From Janibacter melonis (GTDB taxonomy: Bacteria > Actinomycetota > Actinomycetes > Actinomycetales > Dermatophilaceae): a DNA stretch of 64,000 bases. The stretch lies in NCBI RefSeq assembly GCF_020567375.1, contig NZ_JAJBZM010000003.1, positions 449,333 to 513,332 of the forward strand, given 5' to 3'. Shown one piece after another: positions 19,201-27,043 of this stretch. Position numbers and translations under genes: made by a program. The notes beneath the pieces were generated by a model. The model ran no database searches, had not been told where the DNA came from, and was given only the letters and a program-made list of their open reading frames with translations. The first letter of the stretch is position 1. Each line of letters begins with the position of its first letter.

Positions 19201-20379
19201 GTGAGCGCTGACGCCGACTTCGACCTCTTCCGCACGAGCGAGGACCACGAGGCCCTCCGCGAGGCGGTGCGTGCCGTCTCCGAGGCGAAGATCGCCCCCT
19301 TCGCCGCTGCCGTCGACGAGGAGAGCCGCTACCCGCAGGAGGCGCACGACGCCCTCGTCGCGGCCGACTTCCACGCGGCGCACGTCGCCGAGGAGCACGA
19401 CGGCGTCGGCGCCGACGCGCTCGCGGTCTGCATCATCATCGAGGAGGTCGCGCGCGTCTGCGCGAGCTCCTCGCTCATCCCCGCGGTCAACAAGCTCGGC
19501 TCGCTGCCGGTGATCCTCGGCGGCTCGCCGGAGATCAACGCGCGGTACATGCCCAAGCTGGCCTCCGGCGAGGGCTTCTTCTCCTACGGGCTCTCCGAGC
19601 GCGAGGCCGGTTCGGACACCGCGGGCATGCGCTGCCGGGCCACGAAGGACGGCGAGGACTGGGTGCTGCGGGGCAGCAAGGCGTGGATCACCAACGCCGG
19701 CGTCTCGGAGTACTACACGGTGCTCGCGGTCACCGACCCCGACGGCGAGCGCGGGCGCAACATCAGCGCCTTCGTCGTGGAGAAGTCCGACGAGGGCTTC
19801 ACCTTCGGCGAGAAGGAGCGCAAGCTCGGCATCAAGGGCAGCCCGACCCGTGAGCTGCACTTCGACGACGTGCGTCTGCCCGGCGACCGCATCGTCGGCG
19901 CCGAGGGCGAGGGGCTGAAGATCGCCCTGCGCACCCTGGATCACACCCGCATCACCATCGGCGCGCAGGCCGTCGGCATCGCCCAGGGCGCGCTCGACCA
20001 CGCGCTGGCCTACGTCAAGGAGCGCTCGCAGTTCGGCAAGGCCGTCGCCGACTTCCAGGGCATCCAGTTCATGCTCGCCGACATGGCGATGGAGCTCGAG
20101 GCCGCTCGGCAGATGGTCTACGTCGCGGCCGCGAAGTCCGAGCGCGGCGACGCCGACCTCACCTTCTTCGGCGCGGCCGCGAAGGCCTACGCCTCGGACA
20201 TGGCGATGCGGGTCACGACGGACGCGGTCCAGCTCCTCGGCGGTGCGGGATACACCCGTGACTTCCCGCTGGAGCGGATGATGCGCGACGCGAAGATCAC
20301 GCAGATCTACGAGGGCACCAACCAGATCCAGCGGGTCGTCATGGCCCGTCAGCTGCTGCAGGGCCTGCCGAAGGCCTGA
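19201..20379 (+). CDS. Acyl-CoA dehydrogenase (FadE25-like)
   Basis: 392-aa FAD enzyme for the first oxidation step of fatty acyl- or branched-chain acyl-CoA. FSYGLSEREAGSDTAG and WITNAGVSEYY contact FAD, and GGAGYTRDFPLERMMRDAKITQIYEGTNQIQ (broken here) contains catalytic Glu371 in IYEGTNQIQR. GTG 19201 is supported by a TAGCAT box (19188-19193) 7 nt upstream. The equivalent gene in M. tuberculosis (fadE25) also sits next to purE-purK. Confidence 0.93.
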   Translation: MSADADFDLFRTSEDHEALREAVRAVSEAKIAPFAAAVDEESRYPQEAHDALVAADFHAAHVAEEHDGVGADALAVCIIIEEVARVCASSSLIPAVNKLGSLPVILGGSPEINARYMPKLASGEGFFSYGLSEREAGSDTAGMRCRATKDGEDWVLRGSKAWITNAGVSEYYTVLAVTDPDGERGRNISAFVVEKSDEGFTFGEKERKLGIKGSPTRELHFDDVRLPGDRIVGAEGEGLKIALRTLDHTRITIGAQAVGIAQGALDHALAYVKERSQFGKAVADFQGIQFMLADMAMELEAARQMVYVAAAKSERGDADLTFFGAAAKAYASDMAMRVTTDAVQLLGGAGYTRDFPLERMMRDAKITQIYEGTNQIQRVVMARQLLQGLPKA

Positions 20380-20383
20380 GCCC

Positions 20384-20962
20384 CTAGCCCCGCAGCTGCG
20401 CGAGGACGTCCTCGAGCTCGGGGGAGTGCCGCCGGTTGTGCGGCAGCCGCGAGAGCATCATGCCCATCGCGCACGTGTCGGTGAGGGCTGCTCCGGTCAG
20501 GCCCGCGCCGATCCCGGCGGAGACCCACTTCGCGGCGGGGAGCACGGTGCTGGCGAGCACGCCGGTGAGGACGATGCCGCCGGCGACGAGGCGGACCTGA
20601 CGCTCGAGGTCCCACGTGCCGTCGCCGCGCACGAGGTCGCCGCCCGCTGCCTCCCAGGCCTGGACCCCTCCGTCGAGGACGTGCAGGTGGGGCAGGCCGG
20701 TCGAGGAGAGGGCCTCACCGGCCCGGGTGGCGCGTGCGCCGGAGCGGCACACCAGCACGACGTCCTCGTCGATCTGCTCGGCGAGCTTGCGGCGGTGCTC
20801 GGTGACGAGGTCGAGCGGGACGTTGTACGAGCCGGGGATGTGCGCTGCGGCGAACTCGCCGGGCGTGCGCACGTCGAGCACGCGCGGTCCGTCGGGCTGC
20901 TCGAGCCAGGTGCGGACCTGGGCGGCGTCGAGCGTGGTGGGACGGGTGTCGGTGGAGGTCAT
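20384..20962 (-). CDS. Rhodanese with C-terminal membrane domain (YgaP-like)
   Basis: 192-aa protein. An N-terminal rhodanese domain with active-site Cys72 in VCRSGARATRAG carries sulfane sulfur, and a C-terminal DUF2892-type hydrophobic region (about 135-175) anchors it to the membrane. E. coli YgaP has this design and handles sulfide or thiocyanate. It is the last gene of the minus-strand persulfide cluster; the Shine-Dalgarno sequence GGAAGGA precedes the ATG. It converges on the acyl-CoA dehydrogenase with a 4-bp gap. Confidence 0.88.
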   Translation of the reverse strand: MTSTDTRPTTLDAAQVRTWLEQPDGPRVLDVRTPGEFAAAHIPGSYNVPLDLVTEHRRKLAEQIDEDVVLVCRSGARATRAGEALSSTGLPHLHVLDGGVQAWEAAGGDLVRGDGTWDLERQVRLVAGGIVLTGVLASTVLPAAKWVSAGIGAGLTGAALTDTCAMGMMLSRLPHNRRHSPELEDVLAQLRG

Positions 20963-21000
20963 GGGTGTCCTTCCCGAGGAGGGGTCGAAGGGGGAGCGGG

Positions 21001-21807
21001 TCAGGCGATGAGGTCGGGCACGTGCTGCACCGCGGTGATCGCCGCGACGACCAGGACGAGCACGGCGAAGGCCTGCGAGAGGCGGCCGGCGGGGACGCGG
21101 TCGCCGACCCGGCTGCCGAGGACGCTGCCGACTACCGCGGCGGCCGAGAAGCCGAGGACGACGCCCCACGGCAGGTCGCCGGCGCCCTGGTGCAGGCGGG
21201 CGGCGAGCGCGGTCGCGCTGTTGACGGCGACGACGAGCAGCGAGGTGCCGACGGCCACGGGCATGGTGAAGCCGAGGACGAGCACGAGCACCGGCACGAG
21301 GACGAAGCCCCCGCCCACGCCGAGGAAGCCCGTGAGCAGGCCGACAAGCGTGGCCGCCGCGAGCAGCTGCAGGACCCGGGGGCAGGCGCAGGTGAGCGGG
21401 CGCAGGGTGATCATCGGCTCGAAGGGGGAGGCGTCGGCCTGCCCGGCCGGTCGTCCGCTGCGGCGCAGCATGAGGGTGGCGACGAGCACCATGAGCGCCG
21501 CGAAGGCGGTCATGAGCACCGCCGGGGGCACCGACCGGGCGGCGGTCGACCCGGCGAGCGAGCCGGCGGTGCCGAGCAGCCCGAAGGTCAGACCCTGCCC
21601 GACCCGGACGCGGCCGGCGCGGTGGTGCGAGGGCAGCGAGAGCAGCGCGGTGATGCCGACGATGACGAGCGAGCTCGTCGTCGCGACGGCCGGCTCGACG
21701 CCGAGCACCTGGACCAGCGCGGGCACGGTGAGCACCGACCCGCCCCCGCCGAGCGCGCCGAGGGCGAGCCCGACGAGCAGCCCGAGCGGGATGACGACGA
21801 GGGGCAT
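21001..21807 (-). CDS. TauE/SafE family sulfur-anion exporter
   Basis: 268-aa membrane protein of the TauE/SafE family, which exports sulfite, thiosulfate or sulfoacetate. It has two homologous halves, each with a glycine-rich loop: LALGALGGGGSVLTVP and LTGFLGVGGGFVLVPVL. About eight TM helices are apparent. A TCACPR cysteine pair sits between the halves. In staphylococcal cst clusters TauE exports the products of persulfide oxidation, and the same neighbours are present here. Confidence 0.88.
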   Translation of the reverse strand: MPLVVIPLGLLVGLALGALGGGGSVLTVPALVQVLGVEPAVATTSSLVIVGITALLSLPSHHRAGRVRVGQGLTFGLLGTAGSLAGSTAARSVPPAVLMTAFAALMVLVATLMLRRSGRPAGQADASPFEPMITLRPLTCACPRVLQLLAAATLVGLLTGFLGVGGGFVLVPVLVLVLGFTMPVAVGTSLLVVAVNSATALAARLHQGAGDLPWGVVLGFSAAAVVGSVLGSRVGDRVPAGRLSQAFAVLVLVVAAITAVQHVPDLIA

Positions 21808-21831
21808 GGGGTGGCTCCTTGGGGGAGAGGT

Positions 21832-21923
21832 CGCCGGAGGCGCGACAGGGGGACACGCCCCCGGCGGGGTCGAGGGGGAGGCCGTCGGAGGCGCGACAGG
21901 GGGGACACGCCCCCGACGGGGTC
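21832..21923. repeat. Two tandem 40-nt structured repeats with a compensatory base change
   Basis: Copy 1 (21832-21871) and copy 2 (21883-21923) share CGyCGGAGGCGCGACA and GGGGACACGCCCCC. In each, the 5' CGyC pairs with 3' GrCG outside a GGGGG/CCCCC stem. Where copy 2 has T for C on the 5' side it also has A for G on the 3' side, so base pairing is kept. It lies between the small Cys gene and the exporter gene. Confidence 0.7.
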
Positions 21924-21933
21924 TCGGGTGGGC

Positions 21934-22113
21934 TCAGCCGCGGCCGAGCAGGCGGGAGAGGACTCCGGCGCCGGGGGTGGTGGTCTTGGCCTCGGCGGCG
22001 TGGCCGGGGCAGCGGTCGGCGCGGGGGACGCCGGCCATGACCTGGTCGACGTGCTGGCCGCAACCGGCCCAGGTGGTCTTGCCGCACACACGGCAGGTGG
22101 CCTGTCGGCACAT
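21934..22113 (-). CDS. Small cysteine-rich conserved protein
   Basis: 59-aa protein with CRQATCRVCGKTTWAGCGQH (broken here), giving a C-x4-C-x2-C...C-x-x-H pattern and a later RCPGH. A small zinc-ribbon or metal/sulfur-binding role is likely, but no function is established. It has a strong Shine-Dalgarno sequence (AAGGAG) and lies between the MBL-rhodanese gene and the exporter in the persulfide cluster, so it may serve the same pathway. Confidence 0.75.
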   Translation of the reverse strand: MCRQATCRVCGKTTWAGCGQHVDQVMAGVPRADRCPGHAAEAKTTTPGAGVLSRLLGRG

Positions 22114-22154
22114 GGTGGATCTCCTTCTTCGATGGGGTGAGGGGTGGTGCTGGG

Positions 22155-23528
22155 TCAGCTGGTGACGACAGGCAGCCCGGCGGGCCCGGCCTCGTCGAAG
22201 CTGTCGTCGACCGCGACGACGGTGCTGCCGTGCGCGGCGAGCACCGAGGCGGCGACCGACGCGCGGTAGCCGCCCGCGCAGTGGACCCAGAGCTCGCCGG
22301 CCGGCACCTCGTCGAGGCGGTCGAGGAGCTCGTGCAGAGGGATGTTCAGCGCACCGTCGACGTGCCCGCCCGCGTGCTCGCTCGCGCGGCGCACGTCGAG
22401 GACCTGGACCGGGCGGTGGTGGCGCACCTGGGCGAGGTCGGCGAAGACCGCGCGCTCGAAGCTGCCGAGCGGCTCGTCGGTCCAGTCCGAGGGGGTGCCG
22501 GTGGCCGCGCCCTCGAGCTGGTCGATGCCGATCCGGACGAGCTCTCGCTGCGCCTGCTCGACCTGCTCCGGGCTCTCGCCGAGCAGGGTGAGCGGGGTCC
22601 CCCAGGGGATGAGCCAGCCGAGGTAGGTGGCGAGCTGGCCGTCGAGGCCGAAGTTCAGGGTCCCGCCGACGTGACCGGCGGCGAAGGCGGTGCGGGTGCG
22701 CAGGTCGACGACCCACTCGCCCGCCGCGATCCGCGACGCGAGCGTCTCCTTGTCGGCCGTCTCCGGCGCAGAGAGGTCGGGGGCGTCCGGACCGGCGCTG
22801 TTCGACGGCGCCATGTGGGCGTAGTACGTCGGGTAGGCGTCGAGACCGGCGAGAGTGCTCGCCACCCAGGCCTCCTCGTCCTGGGTGAGCGCGGGGTTCT
22901 GCCGCTTCTCCACCCCGATCGTGGACTCGGTGGATCCCCCGGTCGAGCCGGCCGAGCAGAAGGACCCGAAGCCGTGGGTGGGCAGGACCTCGGTCTGGTC
23001 GGGCAGCTCCTGCGCGAGGCGCTGCGCGGACGCGTACTGGTGGTGCACCAGGTCGTGGGTGTGGTCGGGGCCGAGCAGGTCGGGCCGGCCGGTGGCCCCG
23101 AAGAGCAGCGACCCGCCGGTGAAGACCGCGGTGGCGACCTCACCGGTCTCGTCGACGGACTCCAGCGCGTAGGAGAGGTGCGTGTAGGTGTGACCCGGTG
23201 TGGAGATCGCGCGCACCCGCATCGACGGCGAGACCTCGACGACGTCGCCGTCGCCGATCGGCTCGCGCTCGAAGGCGACCTCGTCCTCGGCGTTGACGTG
23301 GTAGCGCGCGCCGACCTGCTCGGCCAGCGCGAGACCGCCGGTGACGTAGTCGTTGTGGATGTGCGTCTCGAAGACGTCGGTGATGCGCACACCCGCCTCC
23401 TCGGCGGCGGCGAGCACGCGGTCGATGTCGCGCTGCGGGTCGACGACGACCGCGACCTGCCCGTCGTGGGCGAGGTAGGAGCGGTCGCCGAGGCTCGGGG
23501 TCTCGATGGTGACGATCTGCGGTGTCAT
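22155..23528 (-). CDS. Persulfide dioxygenase-rhodanese fusion (CstB-like)
   Basis: 457-aa protein of the CstB type. An N-terminal metallo-beta-lactamase persulfide dioxygenase has the iron site THIHNDYVTGG (H56, H58, D60) and PGHTYTHLSY. A middle rhodanese-homology domain lacks the catalytic Cys (LTLLGES at that place). A C-terminal rhodanese domain has active Cys417 in VHCAGGYRAS. Together these convert low-molecular-weight persulfides toward thiosulfate in the known family. It is divergent from the CstR-like repressor, with the repressor operator inside its promoter. All expected catalytic residues are intact. Confidence 0.9.
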   Translation of the reverse strand: MTPQIVTIETPSLGDRSYLAHDGQVAVVVDPQRDIDRVLAAAEEAGVRITDVFETHIHNDYVTGGLALAEQVGARYHVNAEDEVAFEREPIGDGDVVEVSPSMRVRAISTPGHTYTHLSYALESVDETGEVATAVFTGGSLLFGATGRPDLLGPDHTHDLVHHQYASAQRLAQELPDQTEVLPTHGFGSFCSAGSTGGSTESTIGVEKRQNPALTQDEEAWVASTLAGLDAYPTYYAHMAPSNSAGPDAPDLSAPETADKETLASRIAAGEWVVDLRTRTAFAAGHVGGTLNFGLDGQLATYLGWLIPWGTPLTLLGESPEQVEQAQRELVRIGIDQLEGAATGTPSDWTDEPLGSFERAVFADLAQVRHHRPVQVLDVRRASEHAGGHVDGALNIPLHELLDRLDEVPAGELWVHCAGGYRASVAASVLAAHGSTVVAVDDSFDEAGPAGLPVVTS

Positions 23529-23537
23529 GCCGACGAG

Positions 23538-23565
23538 TAGATACCCCCGGGGGTATAGTTGTCAA
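23538..23565 (-). promoter_or_regulatory. CstR/CsoR operator inside the promoter of the MBL-rhodanese gene
   Basis: A perfect 16-bp palindrome, ATACCCCCGGGGGTAT (23541-23556), is the classic G-tract operator of CsoR/CstR repressors. On the minus strand it fills the 16-nt spacer between TTGACA (23565-23560) and TATCTA (23543-23538), so repressor binding would block RNA polymerase directly. Confidence 0.9.
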
Positions 23566-23651
23566 AACGCAGATCGATCCGCCGGTCCTCGGCGGGTACG
23601 GTCCGGACCAGGCCTGGCGACAGGCGAGGCGGACGAGAGAAGAGGGCTGAC

Positions 23652-23918
23652 ATGGTCGTGCTGGACATCGAGGAGATGGGTCCGGTCATCAACCGGCTCC
23701 GGCGAGCGCAGGGGCAGATCGGCGGGGTCATCCGCCTCATCGAGGAGGGGCGCGACTGCAAGGACGTCGTCACCCAGCTCGCCGCGGCGAGCCGCGCGCT
23801 GGACCGCGCCGGCTTCGCGATCGTCGCCACCGGTCTCGAGCAGTGCCTCACGGCGCCCGAGGGCGTGGACCCTGCCGACCGCGAGGCCATGGAGAAGCTC
23901 TTCCTCACCCTCGCCTGA
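23652..23918 (+). CDS. CstR-like persulfide-sensing repressor (CsoR family)
   Basis: 88-aa all-helical DNA-binding tetramer subunit of the CsoR/RcnR family. GRDCKDVVTQLAAASRALDRAG (broken here) contains Cys36, and Cys65 lies in GLEQCL. The histidine that completes the copper site in true CsoR proteins is absent, leaving only the two cysteines. This is the CstR pattern, in which persulfides cross-link the pair and release DNA. ATG 23652 was chosen for length and the purine-rich AGAGAAGAGGG upstream. The operator lies 95 bp upstream, and the regulated sulfur genes run divergently. Confidence 0.88.
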   Translation: MVVLDIEEMGPVINRLRRAQGQIGGVIRLIEEGRDCKDVVTQLAAASRALDRAGFAIVATGLEQCLTAPEGVDPADREAMEKLFLTLA

Positions 23919-23975
23919 GGCGAGGGGGCACCCCTTCGCCGTCCTGACGGGGGAGACCGTCCTGCGTGGGCCGCG

Positions 23976-24434
23976 TCAGCCGCGGGGCCAGGGGCGCCCG
24001 TGGAGGCGCTCGATGTCGCCGTTGAAGCGGCGCAGCAGCCGGACGAGGTCGTCGAGGTCCTCCTCGGGCCAGTCGCCGACGACCCGGCGAAGGCCGTCGA
24101 CGTTCGCGCCGAGGTCGTGCTGCAGGTGCTCCTCGCCGGCCGGCGTGGGGCGGAACTTGCGTGCGACCCCGCCATCGGGGTCGGGCACGCGCTCGAGGTC
24201 TCCGCAGCGCAGCATCGCTGCGGTCTGCCGGTTGAGGGTGGACACGTCGAGGTCGAGGGCCTCGCTGAGCTCGGCGATGGTCATCGGGCCCTCGGCCTGG
24301 AGGCGGCGCAGCAGCGTGTAGGCGCTGCGCTCGAGGTGGCGCACCCGCTTCGGCGGGCGCCGTCCGGGCAGGAGGTAGCGGCTGAGGAGCATCGTCTCGA
24401 GCTCCAGCGCCTCGTGGCGCCCGTCGTGCGTCAT
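23976..24434 (-). CDS. MarR family transcriptional regulator
   Basis: 152-aa MarR-type winged-helix dimer. The helix-turn-helix is MTIAELSEALDLDVSTLNRQTAAML (broken here), followed by the wing VPDPDGGVARKFRPT. A Shine-Dalgarno sequence (GGAGGGA) precedes the ATG. It is divergent from the MFS exporter, and two inverted repeats lie between them, the standard arrangement for a repressor controlling an efflux pump. The inducer is unknown. Confidence 0.88.
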   Translation of the reverse strand: MTHDGRHEALELETMLLSRYLLPGRRPPKRVRHLERSAYTLLRRLQAEGPMTIAELSEALDLDVSTLNRQTAAMLRCGDLERVPDPDGGVARKFRPTPAGEEHLQHDLGANVDGLRRVVGDWPEEDLDDLVRLLRRFNGDIERLHGRPWPRG

Positions 24435-24490
24435 GGCCTCGTCCCTCCTCGTCGGAGCGGGTGCGGGTGCGGGTGCACCCGCCCGGCTTT

Positions 24491-24520
24491 GTGCATCGTG
24501 CACATCATATGTACGGTACA
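24491..24520. promoter_or_regulatory. Two inverted repeats (MarR operators) at the MFS promoter
   Basis: GTGCAtcgTGCAC (24491-24503) and TGTACgGTACA (24510-24520) are separate perfect dyads. The second overlaps the TACGGT -10 box (24512-24517) located 8 nt before the MFS GTG. Binding there would shut off the exporter. Confidence 0.75.
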
Positions 24521-24525
24521 CATCC

Positions 24526-25971
24526 GTGTCACAGACCCTCCCCGCACCCGCGGCGTCGCCGCGCGCGATCGTCCCCGTCCTCGCCTTCGCCGGCATCGTC
24601 GCCGCCCTCATGCAGACCCTCGTCGTGCCGCTCATCGGTGACCTCCCGCAGCTGCTCGGCACGACGGCCACCGACGCGACGTGGGTCATCACCGCGACGC
24701 TGCTCGCCGCCGCGGTCGTCACGCCGGTGAGCGGACGCCTCGGCGACCTCTACGGCAAGCGACCGGTGATGCTCGGGTGCACCGCGCTGCTCGTCGTCGG
24801 GTCCCTCGTGTGCGCCACCGCCTCGAGCGTCGTGCCGATGATCGTCGGGCGTGCCTTCCAGGGGGCCGCGATGGGTCTCATCCCGCTCGGCATCAGCGTC
24901 ATGCGCGACCTGCTGCCGCCGGAGCGGCTGGGCAGCTCGATCGCCCTCATGAGCGCCTCGCTCGGCATCGGCGGAGCGCTCGGCCTGCCGGCAGCCGCGG
25001 CCGTCGCCGAGTACGGCAGCTGGCGCGGTCTCTTCTGGGGCGCGGCGGTGCTCGCGCTCGTCGTGGCCGTCCTCGTCCACCGCTTCCTGCCCGCGTCCGG
25101 GGTGACCGCGGGCGGTCGCTTCGACGCCGTCGGCGCGCTGGGCCTGGGCGTCGGCCTCATCTGCGTGCTGCTGCCGATCACGAAGGGGGCGGACTGGGGC
25201 TGGGCGAGCGGCCGGACCCTCGTCCCGCTCGTGGTCGGCATCGTCGTCCTGCTCGTCTGGGGCGCCTACGAGCTGCGCACGCCCGAGCCGCTCGTCGACC
25301 TGCGGGTCACCGCCCGGCCGGTCGTGCTGCTCACCAACCTCGCCTCGGTCGTCGTCGGCTTCGCGATGTACGCCCAGGGCCTCGTCGTCCCGCAGCTGCT
25401 CCAGCTGCCCACCCAGACCGGGTACGGGCTCGGCCAGGACATGCTCCAGATGGGGCTGTGGATGGCCCCGGGCGGCATCGTCATGATGCTCGTCTCGCCG
25501 GTTGGCGCCCGGCTCTCGCACGCCCGTGGCCCGCGCACGACTCTTGCCCTCGGTGCGCTGATCGTCTCGCTCGGGTACCTCAGCGCGATCGCGCTCATGG
25601 GCTCGACGTGGGGGCTGCTCGTCGCCGTGTGCGTCATGAGCGCCGGGGTCGGCTTCGCATACGGCGCCATGCCCGCGCTCATCATGGGCTCGGTCCCGAT
25701 CTCCGAGACCGCGTCGGCGAACAGCGTCAACACGCTCATGCGCTCCATCGGCACCACCGTGTCGTCCGCGGTCATCGGCGTCGTCCTGTCGCACATGACG
25801 ACCGACCTCGGGGGTGTGCCGCTGCCCAGCGAGTCCGGCTTCCGCGTCGGGCTGCTGCTCGGCGCCGCGGCGGCCGCGCTCGCTGCGGGGGTCGCCCTGC
25901 TCATCCCGCAGCGCGCCGCACGCGCCGCGGAGGAGAGCATCGAGAGCCCGGTGGAGCCGGCTCGCGCCTGA
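24526..25971 (+). CDS. MFS drug exporter (DHA2-like)
   Basis: 481-aa major facilitator with about 14 hydrophobic segments. The motif A region GRLGDLYGKRPVMLG follows TM2, GRAFQGAAMGLIPLG is motif B-like, and GLGVGLICVLLPITKG lies between the halves. The fold and length match DHA2 multidrug efflux pumps. GTG 24526 is a leaderless start under the divergent MarR regulator. The substrate cannot be predicted. A CGAAGGGGG copy encodes part of ITKGADWG. Confidence 0.9.
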   Translation: MSQTLPAPAASPRAIVPVLAFAGIVAALMQTLVVPLIGDLPQLLGTTATDATWVITATLLAAAVVTPVSGRLGDLYGKRPVMLGCTALLVVGSLVCATASSVVPMIVGRAFQGAAMGLIPLGISVMRDLLPPERLGSSIALMSASLGIGGALGLPAAAAVAEYGSWRGLFWGAAVLALVVAVLVHRFLPASGVTAGGRFDAVGALGLGVGLICVLLPITKGADWGWASGRTLVPLVVGIVVLLVWGAYELRTPEPLVDLRVTARPVVLLTNLASVVVGFAMYAQGLVVPQLLQLPTQTGYGLGQDMLQMGLWMAPGGIVMMLVSPVGARLSHARGPRTTLALGALIVSLGYLSAIALMGSTWGLLVAVCVMSAGVGFAYGAMPALIMGSVPISETASANSVNTLMRSIGTTVSSAVIGVVLSHMTTDLGGVPLPSESGFRVGLLLGAAAAALAAGVALLIPQRAARAAEESIESPVEPARA

Positions 25972-26030
25972 CCGGCGTCCTCCCCGCCCAGCCGAGACCC
26001 CGGTGTGCCCGACACCCCTTCGTCGGACAT

Positions 26031-26068
26031 CGCAGAAGCCCCCGCCGAGACCGGCGGGGGCTTCTGCG
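26031..26068. terminator. Bidirectional hairpin terminator
   Basis: Perfect 17-bp stem CGCAGAAGCCCCCGCCG / CGGCGGGGGCTTCTGCG with a 4-nt loop, between the convergent MFS and dehydrogenase genes. Confidence 0.93.
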
Positions 26069-26093
26069 CGACCTGGGGGCGTCCCCCTTCGGC

Positions 26094-26942
26094 CTACTGC
26101 TCGTAGGTGTAGAAGCCGCGGCCGGTCTTGCGACCGAGGAGGCCGGCGTCGACCATGCGCGCGAGCAGCGGCGGGGGAGCGTAGAGCGGCTCCTTGAACT
26201 CCTCGTAGAGCGACTGGGCGACGGCCATCGTCGTGTCGAGACCGATGAGGTCGGCCAGGGCGAGGGGGCCCTGCGGGTGGGCGGCGCCGAGGACGAGGCC
26301 GGAGTCGATGTCCTCGGCGGTCGCGAAGCCGGACTCGTACATCCGGATCGCGCTGAGGATGAAGGGGATGAGCAGGCTGTTGACGACGAAGCCGGCGCGG
26401 TCCTGGCAGGTGATGGCCTGCTTGCCCAGGGTGTTGTCGACGTAGTCGCGGGCGCGCTCGGTCGTCTGCGCGTCGGTCATGAGCGAGGGGACGAGCTCGA
26501 CGAGCTTGAGCACCGGGACTGGGTTGAAGAAGTGGACGCCGAGGACGTGGCTGGGGCGCTTCGTGACCGTCGCGAGCTTCATGATCGGGATCGAGCTCGT
26601 GTTCGAGGCGAGGATCGCGTCCGGGCTGGTGACGATCTCGTCGAGCTGCTTGAAGAGGGCGACCTTCGCCGACTCCTCCTCGAGGATCGCCTCGACGACC
26701 ATGTCGCGGTCCGCGAGCTCGGTGAGATCGGTGACGACCCGGATCCGCTCGAGCACGGCGCCCGCGTCGTCGAGCTTGCCGCGCTCCTGGGCCCGGCGCA
26801 GGGACTTCTCGAGGCGGGCGCGGCCCGACTCGGCGCGCGCGTCGTCGGACTCGACGACGACGACCTCGCTGCCTGCCCGCGCGCACACCTCCGCGATGCC
26901 CGCACCCATGAGCCCGCACCCGACGACACCGATCTTCTGCAT
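26094..26942 (-). CDS. 3-hydroxybutyryl-CoA / 3-hydroxyacyl-CoA dehydrogenase
   Basis: 282-aa NAD(P)-dependent dehydrogenase interconverting 3-hydroxyacyl-CoA and 3-ketoacyl-CoA. VGCGLMGAGIAEVCARAG is the Rossmann loop, ASNTSSIPI and GVHFFNPVPVLKLVELV hold the catalytic His and Glu region, and GFVVNSLLIPFILSAIRMYE is the dimer helix (split here). The length is standard. A TAGCGT box (26950-26955) is 7 nt before the ATG. It may serve butyrate/PHB or fatty acid metabolism together with the CoA-transferase at 31.9 kb (inference). Confidence 0.93.
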   Translation of the reverse strand: MQKIGVVGCGLMGAGIAEVCARAGSEVVVVESDDARAESGRARLEKSLRRAQERGKLDDAGAVLERIRVVTDLTELADRDMVVEAILEEESAKVALFKQLDEIVTSPDAILASNTSSIPIMKLATVTKRPSHVLGVHFFNPVPVLKLVELVPSLMTDAQTTERARDYVDNTLGKQAITCQDRAGFVVNSLLIPFILSAIRMYESGFATAEDIDSGLVLGAAHPQGPLALADLIGLDTTMAVAQSLYEEFKEPLYAPPPLLARMVDAGLLGRKTGRGFYTYEQ

Positions 26943-27043
26943 GGGCGCGACGCTACCGGGCAGTCGTGGCGCGGAGCGCATCGGGTGGAGACCGAAGGGG
27001 GCCGTGGTGGTCGAGGTGCGACGGCCCGCCAGGGTCTGACGGC

